From NCBI GenBank assembly GCA_003150515.1, contig QALW01000044.1:22707-86706 (forward strand): 64,000 nucleotides of DNA, written 5' to 3'. The position numbers and the translations under genes were made by a program. The DNA comes from Selenomonadales bacterium (GTDB taxonomy: Bacteria; Bacillota; Clostridia; Christensenellales; QALW01). Every line of letters starts with the position of its first letter. Positions within the stretch are counted from its first letter, which is position 1. Under the pieces are notes generated by a model. That model made no database searches. It saw nothing but the letters and a program-made list of their open reading frames with translations, and was not told the origin of the DNA. Below are positions 25,880 through 32,080 of this stretch, piece by piece.

Positions 25880-26299
25880 ATGACGAGCAATGCGGTAACG
25901 CGCAATACCAAGCGTATTTTAATGCTTAATGAGGAGCTCAATGAACAGAGAGGCATGATAAACGCCTTTTTGAATCCCCGCAGCTATTCGATAGCCTCGG
26001 CTTCCCTTTTGTCCACCGAAAGCGAGCTTTTCAGCCTTAACGCCAGCGGCGCGTATGCGCTTTTCGGCTTTTTGAGGCTGCAATTCAATTCCGCTTCGGG
26101 ACAAATTATTTCGGTCGTATTCCGGGACGCCCAGGACGGCGCGCTGAGCTCGTGCGTCAGGCAGCTTTCCAGCAACGGAGTTCAGAGCCTGGATATACCT
26201 TTCTGCATATATCCCGGAAAGGGACAGGTAAAAATAAACGCTTCAGCTTCCGCTTCGTGCAGCATATCGGGGGCGGAGCTTTTTATTCTTGGCATGTAA
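25880..26299 (+). CDS. Phage-block protein of unknown function, beta-rich
   Basis: 139 residues; ATG 25880, 7 nt after the stop of the stopper gene, ribosome site GGGGTGAGAG. Short helical, basic N terminus (TRNTKRILMLNEELNEQRGMIN) followed by a beta-sandwich-like body (FSLNASGAYALFGFLRLQFNSA, VQSLDIPFCIYPGKGQVKINASASASCSISGAELFILGM). No membrane segment. Likely a structural accessory (small tail or decoration component), judged only by position in the operon. Confidence 0.55.
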   Translation: MTSNAVTRNTKRILMLNEELNEQRGMINAFLNPRSYSIASASLLSTESELFSLNASGAYALFGFLRLQFNSASGQIISVVFRDAQDGALSSCVRQLSSNGVQSLDIPFCIYPGKGQVKINASASASCSISGAELFILGM

Positions 26300-26362
26300 T
26301 AAGCGCGTCCCCCCGCGCGCTCTTAATTAATATTTCCGGGGGGAGAAAGCAGGGATTATTAA

Positions 26363-27622
26363 ATGAGCAAAAGCAAACAAGGCCAGTATATTGTCCAGCG
26401 CGGAGATACTGTAGAAAGCATAGCTAAAAAGCTGGGCATGTCTCCCTTTGCTCTGGTCAGCCAGAATCCGGGAATCCGTTCTCAGCGGCTGACGCAGGGC
26501 CAGAGTTTGGTATATTATAGCCCGTCCTCCCAGGCTAATACGAGCGGGCAGTCCTCTTCTTCAGACGCCGCCCAAAACGCTTTGAATATTTTAAACGGCG
26601 CTCTGGGCGCCGGAGGAGGCGCATTGAGCAATCTGTCTCTTAAGGCCGATACATTGGAAGAAGCGCTTCAGGCGCTTAAGAGAGAGGCGGGGCTTTCCGG
26701 TTTGAGCGATGAGGAGGCGTATGAAAGAGCGCAGCAGTTCAGGCGGCAAAACCTTCTTGAACAGGCTTCTCAGGCCAATCCGGGCAAGGTTTATGATATA
26801 GGCAAGCTGCTGGATAACGCCGGTTACGGCCTTTCGGATTCGGCAAGACAGATTATAAGCAATATTACAGGCATGGATTATTCGGGCGCTGCGGCCGGCT
26901 CTGAGGCAAATCTCAGCAGCAGGGACAGAGCGCTTCTGGCGCTGGGCGAATTGATTGATTTAACTAATCTTTCCCCTGTCAAAGGCGAGCAGATAGATGA
27001 AAACGCCCTCTATCGGCAGGCTTATGCCCAAGCGGAGAATGATTATGCAAATCGTATTCTCAACGCCGTCAATTCCCTTAATAATAAGCGCAGAAATAAT
27101 CAGGACAAAAAGGAAACTCTTCAGGAGGATTATTTAAAGGAAATACAGGAATTGGAGGCGCAGGCGGAGGAGGACAGCGCCGACGCATTGCAGGACAGCA
27201 TAAAGAGAGGCACGGCGCGTTCCAGTATTCTGGACGGACTGCAAGCGGAAATAGAGCAAAACAGCCAGGACAGCGCGCTTCAGCTTGAAACTGACCTTAA
27301 CAATACTCTTTCCCGCCTGGACAGGGAATTGAAGGATATTGAAAGCGCGGGTAAGGCTACGCTGGATTTGCTGGAAAAGAATAAGCAGATTGCGGCGCAG
27401 AAAGAATATGAAAAGCAGCTTGCCAATATTCAGAAGGAGCAGGAAAAGCTTTCCAGCATAAACGCCGGCTTGACAGGCACGCTGCTCACTCCCAGCGACG
27501 CCGTCAAGCAGCTTAATAAGCTGGACAGGCAGCAGTCTCTGGATTATCTTAAAAAGAATGAAAAGAAACTGCGCAGCCTTTGGGGCAGCTCCTATGACAG
27601 CGTTCTTAAGCAATATTCTTAA
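26363..27622 (+). CDS. LysM-domain protein with long coiled coil, last gene of the phage block
   Basis: 419 residues. LysM domain at about 7-52 (QYIVQRGDTVESIAKKLGMS, then NPGIRSQRLTQGQSLVYY), a Ser/Gln linker, and from about 210 to 380 a long charged coiled coil (RRNNQDKKETLQEDYLKEIQ, EKNKQIAAQKEYEKQLANIQ). No signal peptide, so it is not a normally secreted wall protein; it would reach peptidoglycan only if carried on or in a particle or released by lysis. It could be a virion-associated or ejected protein that binds the host wall. ATG 26363 follows GGGGGGAG at a distance. A strong terminator follows directly. Confidence 0.7.
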   Translation: MSKSKQGQYIVQRGDTVESIAKKLGMSPFALVSQNPGIRSQRLTQGQSLVYYSPSSQANTSGQSSSSDAAQNALNILNGALGAGGGALSNLSLKADTLEEALQALKREAGLSGLSDEEAYERAQQFRRQNLLEQASQANPGKVYDIGKLLDNAGYGLSDSARQIISNITGMDYSGAAAGSEANLSSRDRALLALGELIDLTNLSPVKGEQIDENALYRQAYAQAENDYANRILNAVNSLNNKRRNNQDKKETLQEDYLKEIQELEAQAEEDSADALQDSIKRGTARSSILDGLQAEIEQNSQDSALQLETDLNNTLSRLDRELKDIESAGKATLDLLEKNKQIAAQKEYEKQLANIQKEQEKLSSINAGLTGTLLTPSDAVKQLNKLDRQQSLDYLKKNEKKLRSLWGSSYDSVLKQYS

Positions 27623-27636
27623 ACAGCATAGTCTTA

Positions 27637-27664
27637 GTCCGGGAATATTTCCCGGACTTTTTTT
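27637..27664 (+). terminator. Rho-independent terminator closing the phage block
   Basis: Stem GTCCGGGAA/TTCCCGGAC with a TAT loop followed by seven T residues, 14 nt after the LysM gene stop codon. Confidence 0.9.
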
Positions 27665-27683
27665 AATTTTAACGGAAAAATGT

Positions 27684-27713
27684 TTGCATTTATGCTGAAA
27701 AATATATTATAAT
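27684..27713 (+). promoter_or_regulatory. Probable sigma-A promoter
   Basis: TTGCAT (27684-27689), 18-nt spacer, TATAAT (27708-27713), upstream of the small membrane/zinc protein gene at 27838. Confidence 0.65.
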
Positions 27714-27837
27714 ATCTTTGAAAATAATAACGTGGCTTTATTTCCCGGACATGGGCTTTTGACGTGCGCTTAAGGCGCGCGGACGCGGCGATTAAAAAGA
27801 AGCTTATGTATACGGAATAACGCCTGAAAGGAATCAA

Positions 27838-28206
27838 ATGCTCAAGCGCTATCTTTTTTATCTTATTCGCTGGCAGTTAAGCACGCCCATTCTTACTCTT
27901 GTGCTCACCTGGCTTTCGGATATGGACACTCTGCTTGCTACTATTATAGCCAATCTTATAGGAGGGCTTATATTTTTCTGGGTGGACAGTTTTATTTTTA
28001 AAACCATGGCACGCAGCCCGCTTTGGGAAATCCGTGAAAACGTTAAATGCGCCGACTGCGGGAAAACAGGACGTGGGTACCGCGTGGCCGAATGGTTTGG
28101 ATATAACCGGGTTCAGGATAAAAACCCTGAATTTAGATGCGAGGAATGCCGCGAACGCAAGCTGGAGGAGATAAGCAAGCGCATAGGCAAAAAGGCGCAG
28201 TCCTGA
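27838..28206 (+). CDS. Small membrane protein with cytoplasmic zinc ribbon, unknown function
   Basis: 122 residues; ATG 27838 after AAAGGAATC. Two hydrophobic segments (about 11-27 and 33-56) precede a soluble tail carrying two CxxC pairs (CADC near 79-82 and CEEC near 101-104), which fit a treble-clef or rubredoxin-like zinc site, and a basic C terminus. I do not recognise the family. It has its own promoter and lies outside the phage terminator, so it is more likely a host gene than part of the phage module. Confidence 0.7.
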   Translation: MLKRYLFYLIRWQLSTPILTLVLTWLSDMDTLLATIIANLIGGLIFFWVDSFIFKTMARSPLWEIRENVKCADCGKTGRGYRVAEWFGYNRVQDKNPEFRCEECRERKLEEISKRIGKKAQS

Positions 28207-28264
28207 CTTGCTGATATATACAGCCCGTTTTATGCTTTTGGATAATTTTGCGACAGGGGCTTAA

Positions 28265-28424
28265 CCCGCCCGCGTCCGGCTTTTAGAGCCGGACGGCCAT
28301 ATAATTGGCCCGGTAGAAAATCTACCGGGCCAATTATATGGCGGAAAAGGAGCGCGGCCTTTGGAGCCGCGCGGCGCACGCGCCCTGCGGGGCGCGCACG
28401 CCCTTTATATTTCCCGCCCGCCCC
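28265..28424 (+). repeat. Composite hairpin element, family A (five-part type)
   Basis: CCCGCCCGCG; small TCCGGC/GCCGGA hairpin; perfect 22-bp stem (28296-28317 with 28321-28342, loop AAA); spacer GCGGAAAAGGA; GCGCGGC/GCCGCGC hairpin; imperfect GC hairpin; edge CTTTATATTTCCCGCCCGCC. Same plan as the reverse-strand copy at 7870-8030, including the CGTCCGGC ... GCCGGACGGCC start. Confidence 0.85.
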
Positions 28425-28485
28425 TGGCAGGCGTTTGTTTTTCTGCCCGGCTTTTCATATTCAAAATTCCTATTTTACAAACAGC

Positions 28486-28515
28486 TTTACAACACGCCGT
28501 TCGGTATGATATAAT
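28486..28515 (+). promoter_or_regulatory. Sigma-A promoter for ldh and malic enzyme
   Basis: TTTACA (28486-28491), 18-nt spacer, TATAAT (28510-28515). It implies a leader of roughly 165 nt before the ldh start codon at 28688; no known riboswitch or clear Rex operator was recognised in it. Confidence 0.75.
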
Positions 28516-28687
28516 CATTTAAATTATTAAAATGGGGGAAAAGGCGGCTTTTGCCTTATTCTCTTTAAATAACAGACGGCGGCGCATATTTTTTTTGCAT
28601 ACGGAGTATTTTTTATTGCTTATAGAAGCTTGCTTTCAGTCTGGTTGGGCCGTCTGCTATTTTATTTATAATAAGGAGGATGCCATA

Positions 28688-29641
28688 ATGAATAAAGGCA
28701 AAAAAATAACCATACTGGGCACGGGCAACGTAGGCGCAACAATCGCTTATACGCTGGCTATTGACGGTATGGCCTCTGAAATTCTGCTTATAGACATCAA
28801 CGAGAAAAAGGCTCAGGGAGAAGCCATGGATATCTTGCAGGGAACGCCTTTCTGCGCTCCGGTTAATATTCATGCCGGCGGTTACGAGGAAGCGGCCCAT
28901 TCGGACGTGGTTATAGTAACGGTAGGGCTGGCCCGCAAGCCGGGGCAATCCCGAATAGACCTGGCTCAAGTCAACGTGGATATTATTAAATCGGTTATGC
29001 CCCAGATAACCCGCTTTGCTCCCGACGCGGTATACATTGTGGTGAGCAATCCCGTGGACGTAATCACTTACGCAATTTTAAAGACTACCAACCTGGCCGA
29101 AAACCAGGTGTTCGGCTCGGGCACCATGCTGGATTCGGCGCGCCTGCGCTCCCGTCTGGCCGAACATGTAGGGCTGAGTTCTAAAAACGTGCACGCATAT
29201 GTTTTCGGAGAGCACGGGGACACCTCCCTCATTCCCTGGTCTTTAACTACCATTGCCGGCATGGAGATGGATAAATACTGCACGCATATTTGCAGCCGCC
29301 ATAATCACTGCGGCAAGGAAGAATTAAAGGATATAGAAGAAGACGTCCGCACGGCGGGAGCTAAAGTTATAGCCCTTAAGGGAGCCACCTTTTACGCTAT
29401 AGCCCTTTCTGTGCGGCGGATATGCGAATGCGTGCTCAGAGATACGCATTCGGTTATGACCATTTCGGCAATAATACATAACCAGTACGGCATAAACGAC
29501 GTATGCCTGAGCCTTCCCTTCGTGGTGGGCGCTCAGGGCATAATCCGGCCCATAGTGCCCCTTTTGACGGAATCTGAGGAAATATTGCTGCGCAAGAGCG
29601 CGGACGCGCTGAAGGATGTTATTTCACAGCTTAAATTTTAA
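28688..29641 (+). CDS. ldh: L-lactate dehydrogenase
   Basis: 317 residues from ATG 28688, which follows AAGGAGG by 7 nt; the longer open frame from 28532 lacks a ribosome site and is discarded. NAD-binding GTGNVGATIAYT (11-22), the substrate loop ARKPGQSR with Gln87 (glutamine marks lactate rather than malate dehydrogenase, where this residue is Arg), DSARLR, and the catalytic histidine in GEHGDT (His176). It reduces pyruvate to L-lactate, regenerating NAD+ in fermentation. It has its own promoter and is followed after 20 nt by malic enzyme, so both are probably co-expressed to balance pyruvate, malate and NAD(H). Confidence 0.95.
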   Translation: MNKGKKITILGTGNVGATIAYTLAIDGMASEILLIDINEKKAQGEAMDILQGTPFCAPVNIHAGGYEEAAHSDVVIVTVGLARKPGQSRIDLAQVNVDIIKSVMPQITRFAPDAVYIVVSNPVDVITYAILKTTNLAENQVFGSGTMLDSARLRSRLAEHVGLSSKNVHAYVFGEHGDTSLIPWSLTTIAGMEMDKYCTHICSRHNHCGKEELKDIEEDVRTAGAKVIALKGATFYAIALSVRRICECVLRDTHSVMTISAIIHNQYGINDVCLSLPFVVGAQGIIRPIVPLLTESEEILLRKSADALKDVISQLKF

Positions 29642-29661
29642 ATAGGAAAGGATGATTTTTA

Positions 29662-30834
29662 ATGGATTACGCTGCTGAATCTCTCAAAAAGCATAGAGAA
29701 TGGAAAGGCAAGATTGAAGTTATCTGCCGCGCCCCTCTGGAAACGAAGGACGATCTCTCCCTGGCTTATACTCCGGGCGTTGCTCAGCCCTGCCTGGAAA
29801 TTCAAAAGGACGTTGATTTAAGCTACGAGCTTACCCGCCGCTCCAATCTTGTGGCCGTCGTTACGGACGGTACGGCCGTTCTGGGCCTGGGCGATATAGG
29901 CCCGGAGGCGGGCATGCCCGTTATGGAGGGCAAATGCGCCTTGTTTAAGGCGTTCGGAGACGTGGACGCCATTCCCCTATGCGTGCGTTCCAAAGAGGTG
30001 GAGGATATAGTCAACACTGTGCGCCTGCTCGCCGGCAGCTTTGGCGGCATTAATCTTGAAGATATTTCAGCTCCCCGCTGCTTTGAAATAGAGAGTCGCC
30101 TTAAGGAATGCTGCGACATCCCGATTTTTCATGACGACCAGCACGGCACGGCGGTTGTAACTCTAGCCGCCATGATTAACGCTCTTAAGCTGACGGGCCG
30201 GAAGCTGGATGAAATCCGAGTGGTTACAAGCGGCGCGGGCGCGGCGGGCATAGCTATTATCCGCCTGCTTATAGCCATGGGCCTTAAGGACGTCATTCTA
30301 TGCGACCGCAAGGGCGCGATTTATCAGGGCAGAGAGGGGCTCAACGCCGAAAAGGAGGAAATGGCGGCCATTACTAATAAAAACTGCTTAAAGGGTTCGC
30401 TTGCGGACGTGCTTAAGGGCGCGGACGTATTTATAGGGGTTTCCGCTCCCGGCTGCGTAACGCCTGAAATGGTTAAATCCATGGCTCCTGATCCCATACT
30501 TTTCCCCATGGCCAATCCTGTGCCTGAAATCATGCCTGATTTAGCCAAAGCCGCGGGAGCCGCCGTAGTGGGCACGGGGCGCAGCGATTTCCCCAACCAG
30601 ATTAATAACGTGCTGGCTTTTCCCGGCATTTTCCGGGGCGCGCTGGACGTGCGCGCCAGGGATATAAACGATGATATGAAAATCGCCGCCGCTCAGGCCA
30701 TAGCCGCCTTTGTGACGGAAGAACAGCTCTCGGCCGAATATATAATTCCCAGCGCTCTTGACCGCAGCGTGGCCCAGGCCGTAGCCAAGGCCGTGGCCCA
30801 GGCCGCCAGAGATTCGGGAGTGGCCAGAATTTAA
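29662..30834 (+). CDS. NAD(P)-dependent malic enzyme
   Basis: 390 residues, the short bacterial type without a phosphotransacetylase extension. Malic enzyme motifs: SLAYTPGVAQPCLEI, VTDGTAVLGLGDIGP, KCALFKAFGDVDAIP, the metal/substrate site FHDDQHGTAVV, and an NAD(P) fold VVTSGAGAAGIAI followed by the acidic turn CDRKG, which suggests NAD preference. It decarboxylates malate to pyruvate and CO2. It forms an operon with ldh (20-nt gap, AGGAAAGGATG ribosome site) so that malate carbon can be routed to lactate. A strong terminator follows. Confidence 0.93.
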   Translation: MDYAAESLKKHREWKGKIEVICRAPLETKDDLSLAYTPGVAQPCLEIQKDVDLSYELTRRSNLVAVVTDGTAVLGLGDIGPEAGMPVMEGKCALFKAFGDVDAIPLCVRSKEVEDIVNTVRLLAGSFGGINLEDISAPRCFEIESRLKECCDIPIFHDDQHGTAVVTLAAMINALKLTGRKLDEIRVVTSGAGAAGIAIIRLLIAMGLKDVILCDRKGAIYQGREGLNAEKEEMAAITNKNCLKGSLADVLKGADVFIGVSAPGCVTPEMVKSMAPDPILFPMANPVPEIMPDLAKAAGAAVVGTGRSDFPNQINNVLAFPGIFRGALDVRARDINDDMKIAAAQAIAAFVTEEQLSAEYIIPSALDRSVAQAVAKAVAQAARDSGVARI

Positions 30835-30850
30835 AGCTTGTTAAAATACC

Positions 30851-30892
30851 AATCCGGCCGGCGCTTTAAAAACAGCGCCGGCCGGATTTTTT
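30851..30892 (+). terminator. Rho-independent terminator after malic enzyme
   Basis: Perfect 15-bp stem (AATCCGGCCGGCGCT arm), 8-nt loop, then TTTT run. Ends the ldh-malic enzyme operon. Confidence 0.9.
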
Positions 30893-31077
30893 GTTATTTA
30901 CTGCATATTGCTATTGACTTTATCCCCCAAAAAGAATAAAATAAATACACAATTAAGTTAATTTTTTGAAATATCACTATTTTATTATTGCTTTTTATTT
31001 AATAGATTTTCATAACAATTTGGGTCTAAAAATGTGAATATATTCCGCGCAGATAATATTTTATAGGAAAGGAGGAT

Positions 31078-31110
31078 ATGGGGTTTTTAGGCGCGGTTTA
31101 TAGAATATAA
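31078..31110 (+). CDS. Possible 10-residue leader peptide upstream of the SH3 protein gene
   Basis: ATG 31078 follows a very strong AAAGGAGG ribosome site by 3-4 nt and encodes MGFLGAVYRI before TAA at 31108. The next ribosome site (AAGGAG, 31115-31120) and the true gene start (31130) follow immediately. It may tune translation of the downstream gene or be a chance feature. Confidence 0.3.
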   Translation: MGFLGAVYRI

Positions 31111-31129
31111 ATTTAAGGAGATTTTGAGA

Positions 31130-32053
31130 ATGAAAAAACACTTTATATCTAAGCGTATTTTAACAATACTGCTGGCGCTTATGCTGCTTTTGGCTGCTCT
31201 TCCCAGCGGAGTATTCGCTCAAAGCTTCCAAATGGAAACGGAAGATTTGCCGGCCGTTCTTGTTAAATCTGATGTAATTCAGCCCGCGACGATTCTGCCG
31301 CCCGAAAATTTGGGAGGCCAAGACATATCCATTACCGCTGTTCCGAGTGAAGAAATTCCTTTAAAGCAGGATGAGGCAGCAGTTGTAAGCGCATTTGATG
31401 ATGAAATATTTTATGTCAACGGAATAGAAAACGGAGGAAATCTGCGCAGCACGCCCAATGCCAGCAATGACAGCAATATTATAATCTGTATTGAAAATGG
31501 GCAAAGGGTAGAAAAAATATCTCAAACCGGCAACTGGCTATATGTTTCATATTATATCGTACGTAATTCAGATGGTATGCCTTTAACTTATTATGGTTAT
31601 ATGCATAACAGCGTGCTTTTGCCCGATGGCCAGAAGATTATAATGGCTAACAGCGATACCTCGGATAAGCTGCTCAATATGCGTTCCTATCCTAACGGCC
31701 CCATAATAGGCACTATTCCTAATGACCATTGCATGCTTTACGATGATTCTAATCCTAAGAGCGGCAATTGGCAGCAGGTAGTATATAACGGTAAAACGGG
31801 CTATGTTTATACGCCTCTCACTAAAAAAGCTACTGTTACGGCATATGACGTGTCTATTTGGGAAGGATCTTCGTCTTTTATATTATATGATGACTACGGC
31901 GTTCAAGAGGGAGATGTCTTTGATGTAAGTATTCCGTTCAAGAGGGAATTTCAGAACGGTTTAAAGATAGACATTAATGACAACGGCAATATAATATCGG
32001 TAACCGCAGTTGAAGAAATGGAAGTAACCAAGCTAATTTTCGGGCAGGAATAA
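31130..32053 (+). CDS. Secreted protein with two bacterial SH3 domains
   Basis: 307 residues from ATG 31130 (AAGGAG 9 nt upstream; the TTG at 31124 is less likely). Signal peptide at 1-29 ending near VFAQS, cut by signal peptidase I. Two SH3b-like modules: about 100-170 (GNLRSTPNAS, GQRVEKISQTGNWLYVSYY) and about 173-235 (LLNMRSYPNG, GNWQQVVYNGKTGYVYTPL). Such domains bind peptidoglycan or other wall polymers. The C-terminal 70 residues are a further small beta domain without recognised catalytic residues. No enzymatic domain is present. AT-richer upstream region of nearly 300 bp lies between it and the malic enzyme terminator. Confidence 0.8.
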   Translation: MKKHFISKRILTILLALMLLLAALPSGVFAQSFQMETEDLPAVLVKSDVIQPATILPPENLGGQDISITAVPSEEIPLKQDEAAVVSAFDDEIFYVNGIENGGNLRSTPNASNDSNIIICIENGQRVEKISQTGNWLYVSYYIVRNSDGMPLTYYGYMHNSVLLPDGQKIIMANSDTSDKLLNMRSYPNGPIIGTIPNDHCMLYDDSNPKSGNWQQVVYNGKTGYVYTPLTKKATVTAYDVSIWEGSSSFILYDDYGVQEGDVFDVSIPFKREFQNGLKIDINDNGNIISVTAVEEMEVTKLIFGQE

Positions 32054-32079
32054 AAAGGAGGGCGTTAAGCCCTCCTTTT
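32053..32079. terminator. Bidirectional terminator between convergent genes
   Basis: AAAAGGAGGGC stem with its complement around GTTAA, overlapping the SH3 protein stop codon; serves both it and the minus-strand CotH gene. Confidence 0.85.
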
Positions 32080-32080
32080 A

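Noticed and set aside
28532..28687. N-terminal extension of lactate dehydrogenase from 28532
   Set aside because: It would lie within the leader after the promoter, without ribosome site; ATG 28688 has AAGGAGG at good spacing and gives standard length.
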